Shown here piece by piece: positions 21,674 through 31,477 of a DNA stretch of 45,265 nt. Position 1 is the first letter of the stretch. Every line of letters begins with the position of its first letter. The position numbers and the translations under genes were made by a program. Source of the stretch: a virus; IMG/VR virus record IMGVR_UViG_3300009175_000029, positions 1 to 45,265 of that record. One strand, written 5' to 3'. The notes beneath the pieces were generated by a model. The model was not told where the DNA came from, ran no database searches, and saw only the letters and a list, made by a program, of their open reading frames with translations.

Positions 21674-24600
21674 CTACCTAGTCGGGTCGCACAGATAGCG
21701 GAAGACGTTGCCGCCGGTCAGTTTCTCTGCCTCTGCCCACTGTCGTCCGAACATCCCATAACTGGGGTCCTTTGGATTCAGGTACGGCTTCATGTTCGTG
21801 TTGGCCCACAGCACTATCTGCTTCCCCTGCGTGGAGCCGACGGTGTACCCGCCCTTGACGAGAGCGGCCTTGCCTTGGTTGGCGATGTTCTGAGCGCGCA
21901 GCCATCCCCAAGCGGAAGCGGCTGCGGGCCAGTTGCGCTGAAGGTCGGGTGAGGAAGCGTTCTTGAGCACGAGCATCTGAGCCGCGCTCACGCTGTCGTT
22001 TACGATGTGGCTGGTCATCGCGTTCCACTCCGAGTATGTGCCCGTCGTGGCGGCGGAGAAGTGCGGCTTGGTGAGCGCGTTGGAACCCATCCCCAGCAGG
22101 TCCGTCGCCGTGGAGGCGAGGTACTTTTGCACCGGACCCTTGATGCCCTTGGCCTTGATGATGTAAGCGGTGCGCTGCGCGAGGTAGGCGGAGTAGGTGC
22201 CGGTGACCGTGCTCGTCGGAACCATCGAGTTCGGCAGCACGCGTCGCGCGGAGGAGAAGCTCCCCCAGTCGACGGGGTTCAGGCCCACCACCGTCCCGGT
22301 GTGCTGTGCAGACCACATCTTCCCACCACCCGCGTAGATACCGACGTGGCCCGGCTGCGGCCCCCCGCCCGTGTTGAAGAAGACGAGGTCGCCCGACTGG
22401 AGTCCCTTCCGGCTCACGGGTCTGCCCGACTGAGACTGCGCCGCCGAACCGCGCGGCAGGGTGATGCCGAACTGCGCGTATACATAGCGCACGAGTCCCG
22501 AGCAATCGAAGCCCACGGTGTTCGCGCCCTGCGCGATGCCCAGCGTGGGGCCAGTGGTTGAGCCGCCGCCCCACGAGTAGGGCACGTTCTTGGTCGCCGC
22601 TTCCACCCGCGCCAGCAGGGCTGAGGAGCCACCACTCTCGGTCCCCGTGATGGTCGCACCGGGGTTGGCGGAAGCCTTTGCCCTCATCGCGGCAAGGTTT
22701 CTGTCGAGCTTGTCTAGGTCGGAGAAGAAGGGCTGCATCGCAGCCTCATCCTGCACCGTCATGTTGAGGCCGAACATCTGCCACTGGTCGGCGGTGAGCG
22801 CACTCTTGACCGGCGAGAGAACGGCGCGCAGCATCATGGTGGTATCGGTGGCGCGCACGACGGCGGACTGCTTGAGGTACTCGGCGTAGTAGGGCGACTG
22901 AAGCAGGAGGGCGTGACTACCGGATTCTCCGGAGGCGTCGAGCGACATCATCATCTTGAGCTGCGTCGTGGGGATTTTGGCCCCGTAGGGGTCGGCCACG
23001 AGGAGCATCGGGTACTTGTAGGAGTTGAGTTCCTTGCCGCCAGCCTTGTTCGGGGTGAGGCCGACAGGAGTGGTCCCGGTGGCTCCCGAGATTTGATACC
23101 TCAGAAGACGGTCCATCTCCCCCGGAGAGCCGTCGGGCTTCTTCTGGTTGTTGTCATGGTAGAACTTTGCCTGCGCTGCCATTTGAGACTGCTGGTAGGT
23201 CAGGCTGGTGGGTCCGTAGAGGTGCTTGTATTCGAGTGGGTGGGTCGTCTTGTCCATGGGGTGCGCGAGCTGATAGTCCGTGGCCCACTGCGCCATAGCC
23301 GCGTTGTACTTCTGCGCAAGGTCGTACCTATCGACCTCATCGAAGCGCTGCTTCATCGCGACCGCCACGGCTGCCGGGGCAAGCTCCTGCTTGAAGATGG
23401 CGCGCTCCTCCGGGGTGGCGGCCTGAATACCGACGTGCCCCTTTGTGCTCACCGCCCGCTGACTCGTGAGGCCGATAATCCAGCGATGCTGCGAGAGGTA
23501 GGCAAGCTCCACTTCGCCGAGACCCAAGCCATCGTGAGGCTTGAGCTGGTAGTAGGCAGCAACGTCCGTGTAGATGGGGTAGCGCTTGACCACGGCGGCG
23601 TGCTCTGCCGGGGTCGTGGCCTGAAGGTCTAGGTACATCGCCGTCTGGAGCTGATTCATGTCGACCTTGACGTTGCGCTTCCCCATCTTGACCGTGATGA
23701 TGGGAAGCGTCGTCGCCGTGCTGCCGGGGGTGAGGTAGTTGATGATGCCCTTGCCCACCTCGTTGGCCTGCTCGCTTCTGGTGGCCGTGGCGACGTTGAT
23801 TGCCGCCCCACCACCGGCCATGCCCTGCGCCACGAGGTTGTAGTTGATGGCCCGCGCTCGCGTTCTGTAGATGGATGACGTGCCGGGGAACTGGGAGTCG
23901 ATGTGCAGCCCGGCGGCGGCACCGTAGGGAGTAAGGTCCCCTCCGTGGCGTGTCAGTCCGGTGATTCCATAGAGCAGCGAGTCCGCCCAGCGCAGGAGAG
24001 GCGCACCGGGAGTGTGTCCTCCGTTCATGAGCTTGAAGAAATGCTGCGCCTCGGGGACGCCGACCGCTGAAGCCATCTCCACGATTCCGCCGAGCACCCC
24101 CGATACCGGCGGCAGGACTGAGCGACCGGAGTCACTAGTCTGAAGTCCACCGAAGAAGTTCATCGTACCGAAGTTCTGCGAGATGCCCCCCACGATGGGC
24201 ACCTTGTTAGGGATACGCACGGTCGGAAGCTGGCTGAAGTCGTTCATGATTGCCCCCGTAGTGAAGGGGTGCGTGAGCATCCGCTCTCCCCAGAACCTAT
24301 AGAACTGGCGGTAGGCGGGGATGAAGAAGCTGAGGTTGCGGAGGTTCTCCTCCAGCAGCGTCTTGCCGCCCACGTAGGAGAGTTCCTTCACCTTCGAGGC
24401 GGCGTGGCGACCGGCGCACTCCTCAATCTCCTCGGGGGTGAGCCCACTGTCCAGTAGATAGTTGTAGCGCTCCCCAAAGAAGTGAGTGAAGGTGTCCTCG
24501 TTGAGCTCCTGGCTCATTCCGGAGAGCAGTCCCAGTTGCCAGTCAGACGCCCGCCGGAGGAGGTTCCACTTGCTCCCCCCGCTGGCCTCCGGGTTCATCG

Positions 24601-27600
24601 CGTACTGCACGTTGCCGACAGCATCGCGCACGTTGGAGTTGGCGAGGGCGGAGTCGCTGAGCTTTCCGTTGCGGAGCGCCGCAGCGGTATCTGGCTGACC
24701 CTGCCAGTTATGCAGGCGGGTTAGTTCTTGGTTCTCGAAGGACTGAAGCTCAATCTCGGCTAGGGCTCTGCTTGACTCCGAGGTTCCGAGGTGCTCCAGC
24801 ATGGGGTCGCGGTGCGGCAGCAGTCCGGGGTTGTTCTCGTTTCCGTAGTAGCGCGGGTCGTTGCGGAGGTTGTCGTGGACGACCTTATCCGCTGCGGTCT
24901 GAGCGCTGGCCTTCATCTCCCCGGAGGTCAAGCCCTCAGCCTCCGTCGGAGTTCCCTCTGGATGAGCCATGCGCGCGGCAAGCGCCTTGTTCTCCTCGTC
25001 GGCGAGGGCGGCGTCGTAGGCTTCTGTCCAGTCGGAGGTAAGTATCGACTTCTCGGATTTGAGTGTCGCCAGCGTGGCTCGCGCTCCGGCGTTGAACTGC
25101 TCCGGTGGTCCGTTGGGGCCGACGAAGCTCCACTGACCGGGCTTCTTCTGCAATATCGTGCCCCCGATGTCAGCCTCGTCCTGAGGGTGCATCCGCAGAT
25201 AGTGAAGCTCCGACTCCACTTGGGCTTGGTAGGCGGGGTCGTCGTACATCGAATCCTTGACTATCGAGAAGGGGTTCACGCCTTCGGCGAGGTTTCTGAT
25301 TCCCGAGTCGGAGACCATGATGGTGCCAAGGGTCCCGATGCGGCTCAGCCACATCCGCTTGAAGGCGTTGTTGATGTCGTCGAGGTGCAGGGTCCGCTGG
25401 ATGATTGACCACTCCTGCATCGACTTTCCACCCCGGAAGATAGCCAGCTCCCTGTGGGTTGCTGCGGGGTCGAAGATGTTCCTGAACTGGCCCTCGGAGT
25501 GTGCAGTAGGAACGCCGACCTCAGTCATACCCTCCTCGCGGATGCGGGCAGCGCGTGCGGCGTCCTCCGCCTGCAAGGCGTCAGAGCGTTCGAGGAGCTT
25601 GTCCTTCAAGGCCCTGAGGTTTGTCTCCAGCGCCGGAGAGAGGCGACCGTTGATGGTGCCCTTGGCAAGCGCCTCGTCGATGCGCCCGAGGTGCTCCGTG
25701 ACGAGTGGAAGCTCGGCCTCCTGCGCGCGGATTGCCTTCCGGGTGCGGTTGAAGCCCGCCCCCCCAAGACGTAGCGATGTCTCTGGAGCATCGGTACCAG
25801 CGCCGTAAGCGACTCGCCCCACAGTGGGGTCGGTGGGCAATTTGTACGCCTTGCGGAAGCGTCCTTGGAACGACTGGAACTCATCCCACGCCGTAGCGTC
25901 CGGATTGTCCTTCAGGAAGCGTGCCTTCGCCGGTTGCGACTGGAGTGATTTCCTGATGGTGGCGTCGTATCCGGTCTCCGGGTCCTTGAGCACGTCCATG
26001 ACGGCTTGGTCGGAGAGGCTCTCAGCCGATGTCTTAGCCGCCAGCACGCGGTCAGCGAAGGCGTAGCACTCAGCCTCGGGCACCTTGGCGACGCGCAATC
26101 CCTCCAGCGCCCACTGGTCGGGGTTGTCGGCGATATGCACGGAGTTGTTCTCCATGGGGACGAGGATTTTCTTGACGAGCGAGTTGATGCCCGGATGGTC
26201 GAGCATCTTCATTTGCAGGTTCTTGGCGATGTTGCGCGAGGAGAAGTTCATGTCGGGTCCGAACTTGCGCCCCAGCGCCGTCTTCTCTCCGTTGGCGTCC
26301 ACGAGCAGCGCCCTCACGGCCTCTGGGTCGTTGGTACCCGCGAGCAGGACGGCAGTCTCCTCGTCGACGTTGTACGCCTCGCGTAGGCGCGCAGCAGAAG
26401 TTGCGCTCGCCATGATTTCCGTATGACTGGCGATGTTCGCCTTCTCAAGTATGGTCAGGGCGGTGTCGGTCGTGCCGAGAACGCCAACGGCGGCTCCGGC
26501 TGCATTCCCCGCCAAGATGGCGAGACCGTTGGTGGCGGCGAAGTTGGCAGACCACGCGAGGAGCGCATGGTCGGCGGGGTTCACGTTCATCCCCCGGAGA
26601 AGGGTGTAGACCGGCTGTTGCGTGGAGGTCGTCTTCCACTGCTCCAGCGAGTCGTCAATCATCGAGGTCGCCTGACCGTAGGCGTGGAGTGCGTCTGGGG
26701 TCATCCTGTAGAGCTTGGGGTCGATGTTGTCGACGCCCTGCACTGCCTTTCGATAGGAGGCGGGAGTCGTCCCCGTGATGGCGCTCAGGGTGGGACTGTT
26801 CTGGGCGAGAATTGCGGCCTGCTGGTGAGCGCTATCAATCGCCGCCCCCGCCACGGCGAAGGAGGCCGCGTGACACAGTTCGGTGTAGGGAACCTGCATC
26901 ACCTTGCCAAGTGTCGTCTGCCTGTCATTGAGGAAGTGCTCGGTGTTGCCGACGAACCAGCCGGTCCACTTATCGTTCTCTAGGAAGCTGTTGGCCCCGA
27001 CGATGGCGTGCCCCACGTCCCCAGCAACATGCGCCTCATCGGCGAAGAAGGTGCCAATCTGCTGAGCCAGAGGTCCGCAAGAGTTCCAGACGTGGGCCAC
27101 GTCATGCAGGTAGCCACCGATTCTTGAGGTCGCCTGCTTCGCCCCCTCTGCGTCTGCCGTCGCCTTCATCTGTGCCGTGAGACCGGCGGGATACTTCGCT
27201 GCGTACCACAGCGGGAAGGCCGCTTTCCCCACGTCGTCGGGGCGTGAGCGGAGGGCGGCGTCGTAGACGAAGTTCTTGAAGGCGTCGCTGTTGCGGCCAC
27301 CGTATTCGTTCGCGAGGACGTTGATGCCGACGTTGGTGAACTGTCCTTGCGTCAGGTCGGCGGTATGAAGGAGGGCTGCTGCTGCGTCCTTATCGCTGTT
27401 CCAGACGGCGGGAGCGAGGTTGGCGTCGAAGGAGAGGTTGTTGGCTGCCTGAACGTACCCGGACGGGTCTCCCGGCATGGTCTGGTAGCCGCGTGCCTGC
27501 ATCCACCTCTGCGTTTCGGTCAGCGAGTCCCCGGTTGCGGAGAGGAGTTCGTTGAGGCTCTTCACCCACGGCGAGTTCGTGTGCATTCCCTGAGAGAGTG

Positions 27601-28651
27601 CTGGCGGAGGGGTCGAGGGTGACGCCTGCGGATGTACGTGCGCCGTCGCCAAGGCGTTGGGCATCGTATTCGTCTGCTGCATCTGATTGGCGACGTTCCC
27701 AGAGACCGCAATCGGAGCATCCCTCGGCGGGGGTGAACCAGCTTTGGCGTCCGCCGTCATCTTGAAGAACTTCTCCCAAGCGTCCTGACCGGGAGGGGCC
27801 GTGCTGTTCTTCGCTTCCGGGTCGAGGTCTTGCATTGTGAGACCGGCGGTGAGCAGGTCGTTCATCTGCTGCGGACCCGGAAGGGAGCCGTTGGTGTTCA
27901 GGTGGGCGAGGGCGACGTGTTTGACCAGCTCGTCGTCCTGCGTGGCTGGCATGGGGGTCGTGTTCGGGACCCCTGCACCATGAGTCTCAACCGGAGGACC
28001 GAGGGCCACACCGGCAGTGCTACTGGCAACGCTTGAGGGAGTCGGGTCACCTGAGGTGGGGAGTCCGGAGTAGGTCATGGCGGTACCGTTGGTGTCCGCG
28101 CCTGTGGCTGTCGTGGTACCTGAGGGCTGGGTTGCCACCCCTGCGGCGATGGAACCTCCGGCGCTAAGAACCGAGGCACCCTTGTTCTGTACGTAGCTGT
28201 CAAGTACCTTCTGCATCGCCTTTGTCGACTGCGTGACGCCCGACTCGTGGAACGCCTTGTAGTTGATGCCCATGCCCTCCACGGGGACCTTGGTACCGTC
28301 TGCTTCCTTGAGGACCACGGTGTCGGGTTGTCCGGCAGCATCCTTGAACCCGGCAAGGAAAGTGCGCGCCTTGTCAATGGCAGCGTTCTGGGGGTGCGTC
28401 GTGGTGTCAGTCTTGGTCGACCACGAGAGGCGCTGAAGGTACTGCAAGTCGCTGATAGTGAGCGACTGCCCATTCGATGCCTTGACGACGATTTGCCCGT
28501 ACTGCTTGAGTGGCGGCGGAGTCCGAGAGGTCGGGTCAGACATCCCCGGATGGACGGACTTGGGGGCGAACTGTCCCGCTGAGGGTCGACTCGCCGGAGG
28601 CTGAGGTTTCTTCTTCTTCGGGACCGGCGCGCCGTTCGGCAGGCGTGCCAC
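21674..28651 (-). CDS. giant virion protein (2,325 aa) with NlpC/P60 peptidase domain
   Basis: GTG 28651 overlaps the stop of the gene before (TAGTG). N-terminal ~350 residues are Pro/Thr/Gly-rich linker-like sequence. Long helical regions follow, including an Ala/Gly-rich hydrophobic part (LAILAGNAAGAAVGVLGTTD) and an aromatic segment (RNLSFFIPAYRQFYRFWGER). At about residues 2010-2130 lies an NlpC/P60 domain: VPYSWGGGS, FDCSGLVRYVYAQFG (Cys ~2050), LPRGSAAQSQ, GDLVFFNTGGGPQPGHVGIY (catalytic His). Such giant proteins in podovirus-like phages are ejected internal proteins that open the cell wall and form a conduit; that role is inferred. It occupies 15% of the genome. Confidence 0.75.
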   Translation of the reverse strand: MARLPNGAPVPKKKKPQPPASRPSAGQFAPKSVHPGMSDPTSRTPPPLKQYGQIVVKASNGQSLTISDLQYLQRLSWSTKTDTTTHPQNAAIDKARTFLAGFKDAAGQPDTVVLKEADGTKVPVEGMGINYKAFHESGVTQSTKAMQKVLDSYVQNKGASVLSAGGSIAAGVATQPSGTTTATGADTNGTAMTYSGLPTSGDPTPSSVASSTAGVALGPPVETHGAGVPNTTPMPATQDDELVKHVALAHLNTNGSLPGPQQMNDLLTAGLTMQDLDPEAKNSTAPPGQDAWEKFFKMTADAKAGSPPPRDAPIAVSGNVANQMQQTNTMPNALATAHVHPQASPSTPPPALSQGMHTNSPWVKSLNELLSATGDSLTETQRWMQARGYQTMPGDPSGYVQAANNLSFDANLAPAVWNSDKDAAAALLHTADLTQGQFTNVGINVLANEYGGRNSDAFKNFVYDAALRSRPDDVGKAAFPLWYAAKYPAGLTAQMKATADAEGAKQATSRIGGYLHDVAHVWNSCGPLAQQIGTFFADEAHVAGDVGHAIVGANSFLENDKWTGWFVGNTEHFLNDRQTTLGKVMQVPYTELCHAASFAVAGAAIDSAHQQAAILAQNSPTLSAITGTTPASYRKAVQGVDNIDPKLYRMTPDALHAYGQATSMIDDSLEQWKTTSTQQPVYTLLRGMNVNPADHALLAWSANFAATNGLAILAGNAAGAAVGVLGTTDTALTILEKANIASHTEIMASATSAARLREAYNVDEETAVLLAGTNDPEAVRALLVDANGEKTALGRKFGPDMNFSSRNIAKNLQMKMLDHPGINSLVKKILVPMENNSVHIADNPDQWALEGLRVAKVPEAECYAFADRVLAAKTSAESLSDQAVMDVLKDPETGYDATIRKSLQSQPAKARFLKDNPDATAWDEFQSFQGRFRKAYKLPTDPTVGRVAYGAGTDAPETSLRLGGAGFNRTRKAIRAQEAELPLVTEHLGRIDEALAKGTINGRLSPALETNLRALKDKLLERSDALQAEDAARAARIREEGMTEVGVPTAHSEGQFRNIFDPAATHRELAIFRGGKSMQEWSIIQRTLHLDDINNAFKRMWLSRIGTLGTIMVSDSGIRNLAEGVNPFSIVKDSMYDDPAYQAQVESELHYLRMHPQDEADIGGTILQKKPGQWSFVGPNGPPEQFNAGARATLATLKSEKSILTSDWTEAYDAALADEENKALAARMAHPEGTPTEAEGLTSGEMKASAQTAADKVVHDNLRNDPRYYGNENNPGLLPHRDPMLEHLGTSESSRALAEIELQSFENQELTRLHNWQGQPDTAAALRNGKLSDSALANSNVRDAVGNVQYAMNPEASGGSKWNLLRRASDWQLGLLSGMSQELNEDTFTHFFGERYNYLLDSGLTPEEIEECAGRHAASKVKELSYVGGKTLLEENLRNLSFFIPAYRQFYRFWGERMLTHPFTTGAIMNDFSQLPTVRIPNKVPIVGGISQNFGTMNFFGGLQTSDSGRSVLPPVSGVLGGIVEMASAVGVPEAQHFFKLMNGGHTPGAPLLRWADSLLYGITGLTRHGGDLTPYGAAAGLHIDSQFPGTSSIYRTRARAINYNLVAQGMAGGGAAINVATATRSEQANEVGKGIINYLTPGSTATTLPIITVKMGKRNVKVDMNQLQTAMYLDLQATTPAEHAAVVKRYPIYTDVAAYYQLKPHDGLGLGEVELAYLSQHRWIIGLTSQRAVSTKGHVGIQAATPEERAIFKQELAPAAVAVAMKQRFDEVDRYDLAQKYNAAMAQWATDYQLAHPMDKTTHPLEYKHLYGPTSLTYQQSQMAAQAKFYHDNNQKKPDGSPGEMDRLLRYQISGATGTTPVGLTPNKAGGKELNSYKYPMLLVADPYGAKIPTTQLKMMMSLDASGESGSHALLLQSPYYAEYLKQSAVVRATDTTMMLRAVLSPVKSALTADQWQMFGLNMTVQDEAAMQPFFSDLDKLDRNLAAMRAKASANPGATITGTESGGSSALLARVEAATKNVPYSWGGGSTTGPTLGIAQGANTVGFDCSGLVRYVYAQFGITLPRGSAAQSQSGRPVSRKGLQSGDLVFFNTGGGPQPGHVGIYAGGGKMWSAQHTGTVVGLNPVDWGSFSSARRVLPNSMVPTSTVTGTYSAYLAQRTAYIIKAKGIKGPVQKYLASTATDLLGMGSNALTKPHFSAATTGTYSEWNAMTSHIVNDSVSAAQMLVLKNASSPDLQRNWPAAASAWGWLRAQNIANQGKAALVKGGYTVGSTQGKQIVLWANTNMKPYLNPKDPSYGMFGRQWAEAEKLTGGNVFRYLCDPTR

Positions 28652-29058
28652 TACTGCTGCACCTTGAAGAAGGGTGTGTTGGCTTTTGTGTGCGCGGCGA
28701 GGGCGTTGTAGCGCTGCGCTGCCACGTCAGCGTAGTAGCGCAGCCACGGACCCGCACCCGGAGCAGACGCCTTGGCCCCGAGGGATTGAGCCGCCTTGAG
28801 AGCGAGGGCCTGAGCCGAGAACATATCGAGATGCGCCTGCGGGACTCCGGAAGGAGCCGCTACACCGGGTGCGGCGGCCGGGGGCGCTCCCTGTGGAGGC
28901 GCAGCGGGGGCAGTCTGCGAGGTTCCGCGCCGAGGCACTGCCTGCTGGGTCATGGGCGTCGCGGACATCGAACGCTCCATGTTCTCGATAGCCGACTTGT
29001 CACCGTACTGCGGCGCTTGGTTGACCGATATGGGGTTTGTGCCGAGGCCCGCCATCAC
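28651..29058 (-). CDS. Ala/Pro-rich small structural protein
   Basis: 135 residues from ATG 29058, overlapping the portal stop. Disordered Ala/Pro/Gly/Gln-rich middle (APAAPPQGAPPAAAPGVAAP) between short helical ends (DMFSAQALALKAAQSLGAK; GPWLRYYADVAAQRYN). Lies between portal and giant virion protein; might be an assembly or ejection partner. No family recognised. Confidence 0.55.
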   Translation of the reverse strand: MMAGLGTNPISVNQAPQYGDKSAIENMERSMSATPMTQQAVPRRGTSQTAPAAPPQGAPPAAAPGVAAPSGVPQAHLDMFSAQALALKAAQSLGAKASAPGAGPWLRYYADVAAQRYNALAAHTKANTPFFKVQQ

Positions 29059-31397
29059 TGACCCAGACCGAGAGCCGCTGCGGTGTCAGGGGTGATGTCA
29101 GGCGGCTGTGTTCCATCCGGAGCCGGAGGACCAGAGGGAGCCTCCCCGCCACTCGCGTCGGGAGGAGTCGCGCCAGCAGATGATGGGTCTCCGGAGACCT
29201 GAATGGCGTTCTCCGCAGCCGGAGGCGTTCCGACGTTGAACTTGAGGTGCCCGTACAGCTCCGGATACTTCCGCACGGCCTGCGTGATGGTGCCTTGGTC
29301 CTGAGGAACCTCGACCCAGACGGTGACGCTCCAGTTGGTGGAAGCGAACGCCTGTGGGTTGCTGACCGGGTCGCCGCCGAACCAGACAGCGCCCTTGAGT
29401 TTGGGGATGCTGCGGAAGAACTGCTCCAGCGTGTTCACGAGGTCTGTCGGCGGATGCCCGGTTGCCGGCGCACCCGGAGGAAGGCCAGCGGGACCACCGT
29501 CGGGAGCGCCAGCGGGAGAAGGACCTCCGGTGGGAACGACGCCGGTTCCGGGGTCCTGAGGCTGCATGGTCTGCGGACCCGGAGGTGGACCAGTCTCACC
29601 CATCGAGCCGCGCTCCAGACCTTGATTCGTCTGCTCCTGCGCGCCGATTGGAGCGCTCGCCGTCATGCCGCTCTGAGCGACCTGATTGGCGGTGGCGATT
29701 CCCTGTGCCTTCCAGATGCGGTCGCGATTGATAGCGTCGCGCACGCGCTTCTTGTTGTTGATTTGCGGGAGACCGTCGGCGACAGAGTCCCAATCAAGGA
29801 GTTCGTTCTGGTAGAGCTGCATCAGCTCCACCGCGTTTCCCTGCGTGTCCATGTAGTTCTGAGCGTTGAGCGAGACCTCAATCTCAGTCCACATCTCACC
29901 ATTGACCTGAAACTCTTCCGGCATGGCCTCGATGTAGTAGGTCACCTTTCCGGCGGTGCCGGAGCCTTTCAGTGCCTTGGGTTCGTCGCCGGGGAAGTTG
30001 GCCCAGAGCATGAGCATGTACTTGATGACCTGCTTGTAGGCTCCCATGATGATGTCGAGTCGGGTCTGCATCCGCGCGGCGATGGGACCGAGCTGGGCAT
30101 TGAACCCCTTGCCGGTGATGATGGAACCGCCGCCCTCGGAGCGCAGCACGGCGGGGTTGTCGGAGATGAGGTCGAACCAGTTCTGGAGCGTGGTAGACAG
30201 CTCCCAGAAGGAGTTCGGCAGGTCGAGTGGACCGAGTACCCGAGCGTCACCGTTCGGCCCCATGGTCGCCACGCCACCCTGACCGATTGCGAGGTCCGGA
30301 GGCACGTTGAGCGGGTCCTTGATGATGATGGTGGGATGAACCATGGCCTGAGCCATCTCGTCGATGAGGCTCATGTGGTAGTTGATTTGCTTGGCGACCG
30401 GGATGGCGTCCTTGATGTCTGTGGAGCCGAAAATCATGCCCGGAAGGCCCAGCGCACCGACGCACACGATGGGCACGACTCCGATGGGGTTCTCGACCGG
30501 AGGGTGCGCCCACTGCTCGTGGTTGAGGAGCGTGTAGAAGTGCTGCTCGTCAATCATCTGCACGACCTCGATGTCCACCTGACCGATGTAGTCAGGGACG
30601 CCCCAGCGAGCCATGATGTCGTCGCCGTTCATGGGCTCCATCCAGACCGCCTGAGACAACTCCAGACCATCGGCGTCGTAGGCGACGGGATAGAAGTCCT
30701 GCGGGGTGCGCGTGAAGATGCGCGGCACGCCGTGCTTGATGTCGGGCCACACGCCGATAATCGCCCCGTCCATGGCGGAGACTGACCACGCTACGTCGCG
30801 GCAGCGCTTGGGCATGTTGCTGAGGGCAAGCAGTGAGGCGATGACCTGTTCCAGCCGGTCGGCGATATTCTCGCTCCAGTCGGGGTCGGGAGCACCGGGG
30901 ACCGCACTGGGCGCAGTAACGGCAGGCGGAGCACCGGCAGGAGGGGCAGCAAGTGACTGAGCGGCGGCGTCAGCACCGATAGGAGGAGCGCCCGGAGGTG
31001 GAGCGCCAGCACCTAGGGCCAGAGGGGTCGGGGCTCCTGCACCTAGAGCGGGAGCCGCAGCTCCGGGGGCGAACTGAGCGGGCGGCGGGATGACGCGCAC
31101 GGTCGGGGGAAACGAGAGGTAGGCCACCTTGTTCTCGATGGCGGGCTTGATGAGGTTGATTGGCGTCTGGATGGACTTGTCCTCGTCCCCGTCATGGGGA
31201 ACGAAGATGGAAGAGAGGGATGCCGTGATACCCGCGAAGAAGCCAAGACGCTTGGTGTTGCGGAGCAGGTTTCCGCTGTACATGAGGAGAATCTCGTTGT
31301 ACGAGGTGTTTCTCGCTGAGTCACGAGATTTGAGTCGCTGATACAGCTCCTCGACCATCTGGATTCCGTTTGCCCCGCTACCAGTGCTCTTAGCCAT
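29055..31397 (-). CDS. portal protein
   Basis: 780 residues from ATG 31397. Follows TerL, as expected. Helical start (VEELYQRLKSRDSARNTSYNEILLMYSG), a Pro/Ala-rich insert (~110-165), then the conserved portal core: DVAWSVSAMDGAIIGVWPD, PQDFYPVAYDADG, NHEQWAHPPVENPIG..., MSLIDEMAQAMVHP, GFNAQLGPIAARMQTRLDIIM (long stem helix), FQVNGEMWTEIEVSLNAQ. The C-terminal ~200 residues are Pro/Gly-rich and acidic with one folded island (QFFRSIPKLKGAVWFGGD). The portal is the DNA gate at the unique vertex and binds the terminase. Length is at the large end of the family because of the Pro-rich inserts. Confidence 0.8.
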   Translation of the reverse strand: MAKSTGSGANGIQMVEELYQRLKSRDSARNTSYNEILLMYSGNLLRNTKRLGFFAGITASLSSIFVPHDGDEDKSIQTPINLIKPAIENKVAYLSFPPTVRVIPPPAQFAPGAAAPALGAGAPTPLALGAGAPPPGAPPIGADAAAQSLAAPPAGAPPAVTAPSAVPGAPDPDWSENIADRLEQVIASLLALSNMPKRCRDVAWSVSAMDGAIIGVWPDIKHGVPRIFTRTPQDFYPVAYDADGLELSQAVWMEPMNGDDIMARWGVPDYIGQVDIEVVQMIDEQHFYTLLNHEQWAHPPVENPIGVVPIVCVGALGLPGMIFGSTDIKDAIPVAKQINYHMSLIDEMAQAMVHPTIIIKDPLNVPPDLAIGQGGVATMGPNGDARVLGPLDLPNSFWELSTTLQNWFDLISDNPAVLRSEGGGSIITGKGFNAQLGPIAARMQTRLDIIMGAYKQVIKYMLMLWANFPGDEPKALKGSGTAGKVTYYIEAMPEEFQVNGEMWTEIEVSLNAQNYMDTQGNAVELMQLYQNELLDWDSVADGLPQINNKKRVRDAINRDRIWKAQGIATANQVAQSGMTASAPIGAQEQTNQGLERGSMGETGPPPGPQTMQPQDPGTGVVPTGGPSPAGAPDGGPAGLPPGAPATGHPPTDLVNTLEQFFRSIPKLKGAVWFGGDPVSNPQAFASTNWSVTVWVEVPQDQGTITQAVRKYPELYGHLKFNVGTPPAAENAIQVSGDPSSAGATPPDASGGEAPSGPPAPDGTQPPDITPDTAAALGLGQ

Positions 31398-31445
31398 TCA
31401 GGACCCCCCGCAGTCTCATAGACCTCCGTTATCGTAGTCTGTATA

Positions 31446-31477
31446 AGTATACCACGACTTTGAGTAATGTACGTTAC
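31446..31477 (-). promoter_or_regulatory. portal-gene promoter with a 14-bp palindrome
   Basis: Minus-strand TGGTATACT (31454-31446) is an extended -10 identical to those before the capsid and the 36.8 kb operon. Just upstream, 31464-31477 (GTAATGTACGTTAC) is a near-perfect palindrome where a -35 would be, and it overlaps the TerL stop. It looks like an operator for a regulator that replaces or blocks sigma region-4 contact. Confidence 0.5.

Noticed and set aside
29247-30785. 512-codon plus-strand frame opposite the portal gene
   Set aside because: Antisense shadow rich in Val/Arg/His, with no motif; the portal frame has clear family features.
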